Source: Anthoceros angustus (lineage: Eukaryota > Streptophyta > Anthocerotopsida > Anthocerotales > Anthocerotaceae). Taken from it: a stretch of 64,000 bases of DNA. A program made the position numbers and the translations under genes. The notes under the pieces were generated by a model. That model was given only the letters and a program-made list of their open reading frames with translations. It was not told the origin of the DNA and did no database searches. The DNA lies in the NCBI GenBank assembly GCA_010909165.1, contig VJWM01000179.1, positions 62,001 through 126,000 of the forward strand, given 5' to 3'. Positions within the stretch are counted from its first letter, which is position 1. The number at the start of each line of letters is the position of its first letter. This document shows, piece after piece, positions 1 through 10,898 of this stretch.

Positions 1-660
1 TACAACCGCCTTGTACACCTCGCTCTATGCACCCCGGAGGACGATGGGGAATATGATTTCCAACATAATGTGCCGCCATGGCATTTGAGGCCAACGCCAC
101 CACTTTCCACCTTAGCCGCTATGTTGGACCCATAGCCCGGGCGCTTGATGCGCTTAATGCCCTCAATCACGGCCTTCAAGTCCGACGGACAAAACGACGG
201 CGCAATGTATTGGCCATCGCCACCCATGTGCCACAACCATCTTTTCCTCCGCTTGCTTCCATGTCCATGCTGATGCATGTCATCTCGCCTCCAGAGGTGC
301 CATATGGCCTCGCATTGTTTTTTCCACGCATCACATCCTTTGGCGCACACAAGCATGTGACGCCAATATGGCGACTCAACAAGGACTACCGGTTCCAAAG
401 TTCCCTCGACGGACGCCAGTGTCGCAGCTTCTCTCGATGCCATATCCGCCACAATATCATCGAACGCTGGGTGGTTTGGGCCGTGAGGTCCGCCACCATC
501 AAACCAATCCGCATCCTCCCACCGCTATCATCACCGGTAGCCACCGACGCGATCCGACATAAACGTTTTTCAAATCTCCGAATAGCGAGAATCAAGGTCC
601 GCCAAGAATCGACACACGCCGCTCCTCTCACTTGCAATCCGTGAGGGTCCCAACCCCGGT
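1..660. other. Decayed DNA, no supported gene
   Basis: Several overlapping open frames exist on both strands but none matches a family I recognise and none is favoured by composition. The minus strand around 390-540 holds a short stretch reading roughly FDDIVADMASRE next to GGGPHGPNHP, which looks like old transposon coding sequence, but too little remains to name it. It adjoins the TNP2 remnant that starts near 700. Confidence 0.4.
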
Positions 661-699
661 AATCGGCAATGATGTGCAAAATCGCTGCTCAGAATCAAA

Positions 700-1756
700 A
701 TGCCTCTAGGATGGTTTTAAGATTGAGAAATCTTCCATGTCCACCCTCCATAACTCTTCAAGTTCATCTACGAGGTGCCATGTACACATCGAAATTTTTA
801 ACCATCCCCGCCCCGCACAATTAGAGGCATGATGACATGGCGCCCTCAGCCGCCTAAGGCATGTTGTGCACAAATACCAAAACCGCCATATGGACGTGTT
901 TGCATTCGCGGGCCAAACGGGTTGAACCCTGTGGATAATGCTAACCTCAAGTTCTCGCTCATCGCCGAAACCATCAATCGCATCTAGTGCTCCATGCCGG
1001 GTATCCGCCATCATGGACATGTCCCCATTCTCGCTTTGCCTCTCGACATACCAAGTCATCAATTGTGCTATTTCCGGCATTCGAAACATGCGCTCACGGC
1101 TTTTCAAGGAAAATGCCAAGGACCTTCCGAGGACTCACCTGCTCATCAAACCCTTCCCCGAACTGCCCCACACTTTGGGCAATGGTTGCCCCATACCGCC
1201 TCAATGTAACGCAATTTTTCTCACAAGCATGGATTTTCTCATATCCGGGGCCAAAGAGGTGCAGTGTGACTTGGCCTCGTACATGTCCTTCTAGAGCTTG
1301 TTTCGAATCGGAAAAAATCCACACTTAAGAGCTTTAAGAGGGTCATACGCACGCCACGATGTCATACATGGTTTGCCACGACAGCAACAATAGTGTGGCG
1401 CTTAGCCTGCTCTCTTTCGCTTTCACTCCCTCCTGAAAGTGGTATAAAGGTGTCTTGCCAGCAGCCCGACAAGCAGCGGTTCTCTCATCGGTTCCGTCTG
1501 TGCCGAGGGCATGATCCGTTGCTTCCAGCAAGTCGTCCACGGAGTGCATGTCGGGTACATCTTCACAACCCGTTCCCTCGTCCATGCTCTCCATATCGGA
1601 GCTACTACTTTGGTCGGTCCCATTGCCATCGCTGCTTCCCCTTTCAGACCCACCGGAGCTCGTTTCCCCATCCGTTTGGGGTGCGGAAACGCCTTCAAGG
1701 CCACCGCCATCGTCCCTGTCCAAACTTGCCGCCACGCGCTGCCAAAAACCCGACAT
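700..1756 (-). pseudogene. CACTA TNP2-type transposase, N-terminal half, frameshifted
   Basis: Read on the minus strand, an ATG at 1756 opens MSGFWQRVAASLDRD, followed by an acidic Ser/Asp/Glu-rich stretch. Next come TPLY and LSATLLLLSW (the PLYPG...LSA region of TNP2 proteins), GYEKIHACEKNC (usually YE.IHACPNDC) and RMFRMPEIAQLMTW. MADTRHGALDAIDGF matches MADTPAWAALDAIDGF of the TNP2 remnant at 17-20 kb, and LVDELEELW corresponds to the end of the Transposase_21 core. The pieces lie in at least three reading frames, so the gene is dead. The C-terminal half (DUF4218/DUF4216) is absent here. The family assignment rests on this ordered run of motifs and on the second copy in the window. It formerly encoded the catalytic protein of an En/Spm-type DNA transposon. 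Confidence 0.72.
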
Positions 1757-2865
1757 TAATCCAAATATGGAAGTGCAATCCTTGGGTCACGAAACATTTG
1801 GTAAAACCGCCCCCCTATATATGTGAAGCATGGTAACATGCCATATTTGAACATAAAGATAAGTAGGAGAAACAATGGAGGTGCGCGTGGAAAGGATGGC
1901 GTGGCAATGTCTGGAGCCAGGTGTTAAACCTTAGGACTCGCACAACCGATATAAAAGTAAAAATACACCGGTTCCAAGCCTTCCAGTTGTCCTTGTGTCA
2001 AGGCATGTTGATTGTGCGCCATGACATTGCAAGGACCAGACAACATCCTTGGCCCATGGTCATTCCGACCGCAGTAACCAAAAACGTCCTTGGGTCACGA
2101 AACATTTGGTATAACCGCCCCCCTATATATGTGAAGCATGGTAACATCCCATATCCGAAAATAAAGATAAGTGGGAGAAACAATGGAGGTGCGCGCAGAA
2201 AAGACGGCGTGCCAATGTCTGGAGCCAGGTGTTAAACCTTAGGACTTGCACAACATATATAGAAGGTAAAACAACATTGTTTCATGACATTCAAATTGTC
2301 CTTGGGTCATGGCATGTTGTTTGGGGGCGATGACTTTCCTATGCCCTCACAACATCCTTGGCCCATAGTCATCCAATTGCAATCACCAAAAACGTCCTTG
2401 GGTCACGAACTAGTGTGAAAAACTGCCCGGCTATATATGCCAAGCATGATGACATGCCATAATTGAACAAATAGGGAATCGGGAGAAACGATGGAGTTGC
2501 GAGCGGAAACATGGCATGGCATGGCAAGGAGCCGATGGCATGCCATTTCACTTACGCCCTCCTCCGCCTCTCCTCCATCACCCATAGGTTACCACATTTC
2601 GCAAAACAACATCATCAAGAATCGTGCACTTCGTCTTGTCGCGGTTAGGTCTATCCAGGCGTCGCAGCACTACAACAAGTAGGGGGGTCTAGTAACGGTC
2701 AGAGTAACATTCCCGTTCACGGTCTGTAAAGGCGTTACAAAAATCCCACATTCCCTACTCACCGGGTGTGTGGGCAAGGGTGGTCTATGGTGCCGGGTTA
2801 ATTAACCCAAAACCTGGCACGACGTCCTTTGCATCTCTTTGTTGCCGCCCCCGTGCACCTCTCCT
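1401..2865. repeat. Direct duplication A, copy 1
   Basis: The stretch from CTTAGCCTGCTCT (1401) to CTCCTTAGCCC (about 2865) is repeated immediately downstream at 2866-4323 with an offset of about 1460 bases. It contains the N-terminal TNP2 coding fragment and an upstream array of roughly 300-bp units. The two copies join at a shared TTAGCCYGCTCT microhomology. Differences are largely short indels. Confidence 0.9.
1775..2480. repeat. Array of GTCCTTGG plus TATATA modules upstream of TNP2
   Basis: Three successive units share the order CCTTGGGTCACGAA, a short spacer, CTATATATGTGAAGCATG (or CTATATATGCCAAGCATG), an ATGCCATA stretch and GGGAGAAACRATGGAG. Units begin near 1779, 2089 and 2397, so the period is about 310 bases. 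The TATATA core looks like a promoter element, and the array lies next to the start of the TNP2 remnant, which reads away from it on the minus strand. Similar modules recur at 3240-3940, 33105-33240 and 36750-37480. Confidence 0.7.
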
Positions 2866-4323
2866 TAGCCCGCTCTTTCGCTTTCACTCCCTCCTGAAAG
2901 TGGTATAAAGGTGTCTTGCCAAAGAGTCGACAAGCGGCCGGTTCTCGCCGGTTAAAATCGTGTCCCCGTCAGGTGCTTCCGCTGTTTCCAGCAAGTCGTC
3001 CACGGAGTGCATGTCGGGTACATCTTCACAACCCGTTCCCTCGTCCATGCTCTCCATATCGGAGCTACTACTTTGGTCGGTCCCATTGCCATATTGCTTC
3101 CCTTCGCACTCCACCGAGCTCGCTTTCCCCATCCGTCTGGGGTGCGGAAACGCCTTCAAGGCCACCGCCATCGTCCCTGTCCAAACTTGCCGCCACGCGC
3201 TGCCAAAAACCCGACATTAATCCAAATATGGAAGTGCAATCCTTGGGTCACGAAACATTTGGTAAAACCGCCCCCCTATATATGTGAAGCATGGTAACAT
3301 GCCATATTTGAACATAAAGATAAGTAGGAGAAACAATGGAGGTGCGCGTGGAAAGGATGGCGTGGCAATGTCTGGAGCCAAGTGTTAAACCTTAGGACTC
3401 GCACAACCGATATAAAAGTAAAAATACACCGGTTCCAAGCCTTCCAGTTGTCCTTGTGTCAAGGCATGTTGATTGTGCGCCATGACATTGCAAGGACCAG
3501 ACAACATCCTTGGCCCATGGTCATTCGCAGTGACAAAAAAGCGCCCTTGGGTCACGAAACATTTGGTATAACCGCCCCCCTATATATGTGAAGCATGGTA
3601 ACATCCCATATCCGAAAATAAAGATAAGTGGGAGAAACAATGGAGGTGCTTGTGAAGACGGCGTACAATGTCTCTGAGCCGTGTTAAACCTTAGGACTTG
3701 CACAACATATATAGAAGGTAAAACAACATTGTTTCATGACATTCAAATTGTCCTTGTGTCAAGGCATGTTGTTTGGGGGCTGACTTTCCTATGCCCTCAC
3801 AACATCCTTGGCCCATAGTCATCCAATTGCAATCACCAAAAACGTCCTTGGGTCACGAACTAGTGTGAAAAACTGCCCGGCTATATATGCCAAGCATGAT
3901 GACATGCCATAATTGAACAAATAGGGAATCGGGAGAAACGATGGAGTTGCGAGCGGGAAACATGGCATGGCATGGCAAGGAGCCAGATGGCATGCCATTT
4001 CACTTACGCCTCCCCCCCTCCTCTGCCCCTCCCCCTCCATCACCCATAGGTTACCACATTTCGCAAAAACAACATTGTCACTTCGCAATTGCACTTCGTC
4101 TTGTCGCGGTTAGGTCTATCCAGGCGTCGCAGCACTACAACAAGTAGGGGGGTCTAGTAACGTCGAGTAACATTCCGTTGCGACTACATAAGGCGTTACA
4201 AAATCCCACATTCCTACTCACCGGTGTGTGGGCAAGGGTGGTCTATGGTGCCGGGTTAAAACACAGCGCACGACGTCCTTTGCATCTCTTTGTTGCCGCC
4301 CCCGTGCACCTCTCCTTAGCCCG
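2866..4323. repeat. Direct duplication A, copy 2
   Basis: Second copy of 1401-2865, including a minus-strand TNP2 N-terminal fragment (ATG at 3217, frame broken within about 40 codons) and the same TATATA-bearing array. Near 4132 it contains CACTACAACAAGTAGGGGGG, also present at 2669, directly after the conserved GGTTAGGTCT...CAGGCGTCGCAG edge. Length is almost unchanged relative to copy 1, but many small insertions and deletions separate them. Confidence 0.9.
2884..3217 (-). pseudogene. Duplicate of TNP2 N-terminal coding fragment
   Basis: Copy of the 5' coding part at 1343-1756. ATG at 3217 gives MSGFWQRVAASL, then a frameshift moves the acidic stretch (SSSSDMESMDEGTGCED) to another frame. 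It ends where the duplicated unit ends. It cannot encode a transposase. Confidence 0.7.
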
Positions 4324-4435
4324 CCGTGTGTCCCATAGGTGGCCTTAAGCCAAACCGATAGTGGCTAGCCCGCTGCGTGTCCCACGGAGGGAAGAAGAGG
4401 GTGCGACAGGTCATACGTTGTACGCAAAGATACAG

Positions 4436-4506
4436 TTGCGCTGCAAGATTCGAACCTTCAGCCTCCCCTACAAGGGTCTAACCTTGAACCACTCCATCAC
4501 CCACAT
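4436..4506 (-). repeat. tRNA-like (Pol III A/B box) module 1
   Basis: On the minus strand the stretch reads TGATGGAGTGGTTCAAGG (A-box-like), a CCCTTGTAGGGG stem-loop in the anticodon position, then AAGGTTCGAATCTTGC, a close match to the B box GGTTCGANNCC. Spacing is tRNA-sized. The acceptor ends do not pair convincingly, so a tRNA pseudogene or the head of a tRNA-derived SINE is more likely than a working tRNA. Confidence 0.5.
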
Positions 4507-4577
4507 TGATGTAGTCTTTCCCTGTTGCGCACGCAGGTGTGCAAGTGAACCCATATTGCTTTGAGAAACACATTATG

Positions 4578-4652
4578 ATCTTTGTGGGCTTCGAACCCTT
4601 GACCTCTCTATCCGGATCGCAGGGGATTTCCACTATGCCACCCCCGAACGAT
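4578..4652 (-). repeat. tRNA-like (Pol III A/B box) module 2
   Basis: The minus strand carries TGGCATAGTGG, an exact A box (TRGCNNAGYGG), and about 40 bases later GGGTTCGAAGCCC, an exact B box. Module 1 lies about 75 bases further along in the same orientation, so the pair may be a dimeric tRNA-derived SINE. No folded acceptor stem is obvious, so a functional tRNA is unlikely. Confidence 0.5.
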
Positions 4653-4681
4653 AATCCCATTGCACGGCTCAATGTTGTACA

Positions 4682-5838
4682 AAACGTGGTCATCCCATCG
4701 GAACGTGGATGACCTACGAGGTTTGGCTTAAGTTGCAACGCACGTTGCCACGTTCGGTCCACTCGCCCCATGGCAAACCACACCGCGTGGCTTGTCTGGT
4801 ACCCTGCACATACAGCTTAGACATCCAACAAGCCTAATGGCCCTCGTTACTCAAACGGCCCCTCTATCCACATCCTATTACTACAAGAATTATTGGCTCA
4901 GACAGCTAAGCTAGTGTGAAGTGCAAAGGCACAATGTGTGTTGCTATTTGGCAAGCTTAAAACAGAGCAGCAAGGGTTTTCATATGCTTGCAAACTTTGT
5001 ACAAGCGTGTCCTCGTTGGGCAGGACAATTAGTCATTTCCAGAGAATTAAGAGAAGGCACGTTGCTTGCAATTGGGGGTTAGCCTCGCAGAGACTGAGTG
5101 CCATTGAACCTTGGCCTCACAAGCCGTGAGTGCGATTTCCATTGTTCACCGTGGAAATGATTTCCCTATTGCTCGACCATGCAACGAACATGCAGAAACG
5201 CATCGTTGGGACTTCATTCGCCATGGAAGCAAATGAGACAATAGCAAAGTCTGAATGAAAACAGGCCACGAAGCCTAACAAACGAGATGTTATTTTGGCG
5301 CCCCTCCGCAAAATCAAGCTCCCGCATGCTGTAGCGCATGGAGCAGGTTGTCCACATTTCCAAGCGTGCTCACAAGCCACTCTCGATCCACCACTGCAAG
5401 GTGCTCCCGGTGCGCAGAAGCGCCGCAGCAAGAAACCCGCGCGCCCCTCGCAGCCTTTCCATTTTGTCCACGAACCCGGGGGTTGTCTTCTTCGCCATGC
5501 CCGCCCACCAGCGTGCATCGCTGACTGTAATCTTGTCCACACACACCGGCAGGCGGAGCTCCTTCAGGCGTCGATCCACCTCAACCTTCATGTCCATTTG
5601 GAATAGAGTCCTCGCCTTTGGAGCCATTCGGATAATTTCGCTGTGCAGAATCAGCTTGAATTCGATAGCCGCCTTGATCATATCCAGATATGATGATCCC
5701 GCCATACTGGCAGGGCTGATGTTCACATATCGGCCAACCAAGTTCAATGAGTCGGGCCTCGTTCTTCTCCAGGAAACGGCGTGCTTCTCCAGGGCGCGGG
5801 TGTCCTCCTTCTTCTCTGTTTCAAGGATGGGGCCCAAA
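4682..5838. repeat. Direct duplication B, copy 1
   Basis: Starts at AAACGTGGTCATCCCA and ends at GGATGGGGCCCAAAC, where copy 2 begins directly. Shared landmarks include the CTATTACTACAAGAATTATTGG segment, the CGCATCGTTGGGACTTCATT segment and the 3' part of the minus-strand ORF beginning near 7106. The junction has an AAACGTGGTC microhomology. Confidence 0.88.
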
Positions 5839-7106
5839 CGTGGTCATCCCACTCCGAACGTGGATGACCTCAGGATAAGTTACCGCTGCTGCCACGTTCG
5901 ATCCACTCGCCCCATGGCAAACCACACCGCGTGGCTTATGCGGTACCACACTCATACAGACATCCAACAAGCCTAATGGCCTCGTTACTCAAACGGCCCC
6001 TCTATCCACATCCTATTACTACAAGAATTATTGGCTCGTGTGTAGCCAAGCTAGTGTAATGCGATTACAATGCGGGCAGTTGTGTAAGCTTAAAAGCAGG
6101 CAGCAAGGGTTTTCATATGCTTGCAACTGCGTGTCCTCGCTAAGGTGACAATTAGTCATTTCCGGAGAATTAAGAAGGCACGTTGCTTGCAATTGGGGTT
6201 AGCCTCGCGACCTGAGTATTGAACCTTGGCCTCAAGCCGTGAGTGCGATTTCCATTGTTCACCGTGGAAATGATTTCCTATTGCTCGACCATGCAACGAA
6301 CATGCGTAAACGCATCGTTGGGACTTCATTCGCCATGGGAAATGAGACAATAGCAAAGTCTCGAATGAAAAGCGAGCCACCGGCCTATGAGCAGGATGTT
6401 ATTTTGCGCCTCATAAAATCAAGCTCCCGCATCTTGATGGCGCATGGGCGAGTTGTCCACATTTCCAAGCGTGCTCACAAGCCACTCTCGATCCACCACG
6501 GGAGCTGCTCGGTGCGCAGCAAGCGCCGCGGCAAACCACCGCTCGCGTACTTTCCATTTGTCCACGAACCCGGGTTGTCTTCTTCGCCATGCCCGCCCAC
6601 CGGCGCCCGGTAATCTTGTCCACACCGGCGGTGAGCTCCTTCAGCGCCGATCCACCTCAACCTTCATGTCCAGATAGAGTCCTCGCCTTTGGAGCCATTC
6701 GGATAATTTGTTGCGAGTAAACGAATTAATTCGATAGCCGCCATATCCGGATATGATGATCCCGCCATATCTTGGCGGTGATTCTGTCGGTAACCAAGTT
6801 CAATGAGTCGGGCCTCGTTCTTCTCGAGCAGCGTCTTCTCCAGGCGGTGTCCTCCTTCTTCTCTGTTTCAAGGATGGGGCCCAACAGCGTGTTGTGAAAG
6901 GGGTTTCGGAGTAATCGGATTTCCGTCCACTTCTCCCCTCCAAGGGGGATGCGGACAGTGGTGAGCGTGCCCGACATGGCCACTTCCGTCTGCTCTCGCT
7001 TGAAGATGGCTGCGATGCGTGGCGACAGTTGAACATGAGGAGGGGGCAGAGGAGTTGAATGGGCTTCCGCCTCCTTAACTTTGGGAGCGCTGCTGCTAGA
7101 CGCCAT
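5370..7106 (-). pseudogene. Unidentified ORF disrupted by duplication B
   Basis: A minus-strand ATG at 7106 gives MASSSSAPKVKEAEA, then VQLSPRIAAIFKREQ, a basic/hydrophobic stretch and GPILETEKKEDT before the frame breaks. In duplication copy 1 (5837 down to 5370) the same reading resumes at GPILETEKKEDT and runs through RRTRPDSLNLVGRYVNIS, a helical segment and ARWWAGMAKKTTPGFVDKM. I do not recognise the family. The repeated 3' part and frameshifts suggest a decayed transposon or repeat-embedded gene. An intact gene would need copy 2 to be removed. Confidence 0.35.
5836..6884. repeat. Direct duplication B, copy 2
   Basis: Second copy of 4682-5838, about 100 bases shorter through many small deletions rather than one large one. 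It ends at AAGGATGGGGCCCAA, after which the single-copy 5' part of the minus-strand ORF continues. Confidence 0.88.
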
Positions 7107-7779
7107 GAATTGCGGCAATCTCAGAAGGGAAAAGCAGCTCAAGAAGATGCTGTAAGAGGAACTGATCCCGGGTCGCGGAGAACAACTATAGCGCAGCAGT
7201 GTTTGTGGCCTATGTTACATGCCTCCAACGGGCGGGAAATTTTCCCACCACCCCTCGGTCGTCCCGACCCACTGATTGCGACTGTACTGACCGGGCGTGA
7301 TATCTGACAGGTGCGGGCGGCATGACATGCCCTCTTGTCAGTTCTGGCTTCATGTGTTTTGTGCCTATCAATGTTTGCCGACGACATCCATCGCCTAACC
7401 AGGAGCCTTCTATTTTCATCCGCGTCCCCGTTCGATGTTTCACAAACTAGGTTCTTACTTTGCCGAACACCGCTCGCCAGTTCGGCAGTGCAAGCTGAGT
7501 GCTTCTCACGAACTTTGCCTGTTTCATGGGCAGGTGGTTGGAACGGCCCATTAAGGACATCCGCAGGCGTGGATCACAAACGATAGGAATGCACAAAGAA
7601 AACGGGCAAATGCTGCCATTACATACTTTGCCTCACGTCATACAGTGACGGTAACAAATTTGCGACAACCGCGGCCACACATCTCGTGACCCCTCAATGA
7701 CCTACAATTTCAACATAGGGGCTAGCTAACATAAATGTCGACAGCGCACCGCACTTCTGCCCACTTCCTCCATCAAAAG

Positions 7780-8431
7780 TCATAGAAGGTCCCGAATGAT
7801 TGCCATGAGTCGCAGACGCTTGGCCTCTTCAATTGCGCGGATCAGTGCCTCCCTAGCGAGAATGGCCTGAATCAGATTGGCGAAGGCCTCACGACGACCA
7901 TGGCGTCGAGCTGCTCTCAGCATTCCAACTGCATCAAGGACCACCTGCTGGCACAAACAGTTCGGCTTAGACCATCTTCCCCAACGCTAACTTCACCGAA
8001 CCCGACAGCGGAAAGGAGGTCGACCATCGAGTGCTTACCACCGTGGGTTCCGATGTTGCTGACACGGGCGGCCCCCGCTGGCGGCGATTGGACCGAAGTC
8101 CTTTGGAACATCACGCTCGTGGCGTTCTGCTGACCACGCCCGCGGTGAGGACTATCGGTGGTCCCTCCCGTGTGCTCCTCTTCGGGTTGCGCCGTGTCCC
8201 TCCCTCTGCTCGCGCCCTGCCTTGTGTGTTGCATGCCGGAGCTCTCGAGCGGCTGCCCTCCTCGCCCTCGCTACCGTGAATGCCGCTCCATCGTTCAAGA
8301 TTCCTGCATCAATTGCAATGCATGTCATCACCAGGAATTCCAGACATTTCACAGGATTTTCCTGCGGCATTGGAGAACTGAACAACGCGCTCAACAACGA
8401 AGGCTAGCGTGAGAACCAAAGTTTTCATCAT
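7780..8431 (-). CDS. Possible small unidentified gene, frame uncertain
   Basis: The minus strand from 8431 opens MMKTLVLTLAFVVERVVQF, a signal-peptide-like start. Downstream frames remain open and Arg/Ala-rich, and the stretch ends at 7780 after a helix-like tail containing MLRAARRHGRREAFANL and AIEEAKRLRLMAI. Joining these parts needs at least one frame change: TGTGCCAGCAG at about 7953 would serve as a splice acceptor. No known domain is visible. The 3' part looks like genuine coding sequence (amphipathic, balanced composition), but the model as a whole is weak. Confidence 0.22.
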
Positions 8432-8439
8432 TGAGAGGT

Positions 8440-9045
8440 GGAGGTGGCGGTGGGGTGGCCATGTCTTCGTGAAGAACTCGTCGTCGCGATGGTTGGAGGT
8501 CGAGAACACTATAACACCAGCCCTCGTTTCTGATATAAGTGTTTTTGTAGGCAGAGCTGAGAGTGTGCGAGTTTGAAGGAGCTGCCTAGCTGGATCCTGG
8601 CCGAGCGGGATCCTTGAACCGCTGTTGGCCGTGTAAACCCAGGTGCTTCCACGACTCCACCCCACCGATCGCGACCCGCAATCTGCTCGTACGCCCCTGC
8701 CAGGAACTCTGTCCTCTGCTTCCAATGCCACTGACATGGGCACGTCTTGCACCTCATTATTTGTGTGGGTTCTACTTCACGCCAGAGATTGGAGCGTGGG
8801 TCTCAGCATGGAGGAATGTACACAATGCATGTTGTGGCGCGACTTTTACAAGCCGGCCGCCTCAAGATACAATCCCATGTCGCTGTAGTAAGGGGGTCTG
8901 CTCCCAAGAATGATAGGCCCTGCCGCTTACATGTCTCCAATTGTTTCTCACCTCACGAGTGCCTGCTTGCACTCACCATTACACATCTACTGCTTTTATC
9001 ACCAACTACCCGCAACGTTCACCTAACCGGCTCTCGGGCGTACTA
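8440..9045. other. No supported gene
   Basis: Mixed-composition DNA between the doubtful gene and the GC-rich block. Open frames on both strands are short and show no recognisable motif. Confidence 0.4.
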
Positions 9046-10898
9046 AACGCTTAAAGATCGCTCGGCTCAGCATCACCCAAGGTTCGGCCACTGCCTTTAG
9101 TCCGCCACCTCACCACCTTACTACACTCATCGTCCTGGGGAAAAACGCGTGCGGGTCCGGACCTCCTCCGCCGTTTCTGCCAGCTCTCCGCTCGCCGCTC
9201 TACACGCCTCCGGAGTTCCCTCCTACCACGCTTGGCCTCATTCGACGCCGTTGCCGCGCCGCCACGGACGAGCAAGGGTCCTCGATCGCCTTCCCCGCAC
9301 AATAACACCACTACGCAGGGTCCGGCCACTGTGACCTTGACCGGGCCTCTCCCGGCCGCCAGGCCCGCCACCGACTCGTGACTCACGCTAGCAAGAAGTA
9401 CGACAAGGGTCTCGCAAGAAAACGCGCATCAACCACCAAGAGAAAAGATGCTTTACTAGAGCGTCGCCCTTTTATACTCACGCCAAGAGCGCGCCTTATT
9501 ATTCTATCCCGAGTCAGGCCAGCCAAGCAGTGCCCTAACGCCGGGCCTACCATCTCACGCCTCCCCTATCTCCGCTGCTTGCGGTGGCCTGGGCTGCCTT
9601 GGTCCCGCCTCACGCCATGACCCCACTCCTTGGCCTCGACTGTCAGCGCTTAATCTAATCGGATGATCCATGGGAAGGGACCCCTTCCTCTACCCGAGAC
9701 CTCACAGTTACCAAGGCCCCGATCCACCGCGGTAACCACCACATCCTCCTCCTGGCCTCCGGAAAGTGGGGTCCCGCCTGAGTCACCGTTGACTGGGTCC
9801 ACGCCGGAAAATGTGATGGCCCTCTCTCCTCCCGAGTCCTGACCTCGGGTGCCCGCCTCCGGGTCCCATCATCTTCAGAGTCGGTTCCCATGTGCAGTCC
9901 GGACCTCGTGGTCCGCTCTCAGGGGTTCGGACCTCAAGGTCCATCTTAACTGTCACTGTGGTCCTGTCCTCAAGTCCTGACCCCAACCCCGACCACCCAT
10001 CGTTAGGGGTCCATCCTCGCTAGCCTGGCCTCCTTCCTCGGCTTGATTCGTTGGTTTCCTCCTCCTCACCTCCTTCGGGACCCTGCTCCTATCCTCCCGA
10101 CCGGGTCATACTGCCCTACCTCCAGCCCTGTGTTGGCCTCGCCCTCTTGGGCTCTTCCGCCGCCGCCGTCTCCCAAACAGGCCACCAAGGCCCCGTGTCT
10201 TGTCCCAATGCCCTTCTTCCCCTCCACTCCTTCCTGAGCCTTTCGGAGGTTCGCCTAGCACAGACTTAGAAGCTTCCAATGCCTTGAGGAGTCAAATTTT
10301 AGTAGTAGGCGTAAACCGAAGTCGACGGCCGGATTGCCTCTTCCACATGCGCCCGAGCACCCGATACTCCTTCTCCATAGGTGCTCCAGAGCCGAAAGGC
10401 CGTCCGGCTTTTGTCGTCTGTCTCCCCGCCAGTTTGTCACCGGAGCTGGCAAAGTCTCGAGGCGAGGCTTTGGGAGGCCTCTACCTCCTCGCAATCGCGC
10501 TGATGCTCGCCGCCTCCAGCCTCTTGCCAAGCTTCCGCCTTTCCTCGCCATGGCGCAGCTGCTTCCTCCGCCTTCCGCAATCGACCAGCAGCTTCTTCTC
10601 CGCCTGTGGCTCTTGCCTCCGCTCATTCTCGCTCAGCCCGCCATCCCCTTCCTGCGGCTCGCAACTCCGCCTCGATTCCGCTTCATCCAGTTCCTCCATC
10701 CACGCCCCTGCTCCTTGTTCCATCGCCTTTATGTGCGCGACTTTGGCCGACGGCCAGCCGCATAATCCCGTCGTAGGAAGGAGTTCGTTCTCAATGACAG
10801 GCGAGCTGCTTCTTGTGCGATTCTCGTCTCACTTTGCGTCCGCTCACCCCAACGCACACACTTTACGCCTAACTACTCGCCAAACACCGCACAGCCCG
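9046..10898 (-). repeat. GC-rich LTR-like unit, tandem copy 1
   Basis: About 1.85 kb that recurs at 10905-12740 in the same order. Shared blocks include AAACGCTTAARGAYC, ACTCACGYTAGCAAGAAG, ATCAACACCAAGAGAAA, CTAATCGGATGATCC, CTCTTGGGCTC and CCCCGCCAGTTTG. Read on the minus strand, GTATAAAAGGGC (near 9470) resembles an LTR TATA box and is followed by an AAAGCATCTTTTCTC block and a GT-rich leader, the order of U3-R-U5. No gag or pol motif is visible. The long Pro/Ser/Arg-rich open frames are a by-product of GC-rich composition. Confidence 0.6.

Noticed and set aside
2669-2690. CACTACAACAAGTAGG as a CACTA element end
   Set aside because: Suggestive and placed exactly at a repeat edge, but no matching inverted end or 3-bp duplication was found, so I did not call an element.
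4872-4900. TTACTACAAGAATTATTGG as an Spm-like inverted repeat end
   Set aside because: It lacks the initial CAC and has no partner end or target-site duplication. It is simply repeated in duplication B.
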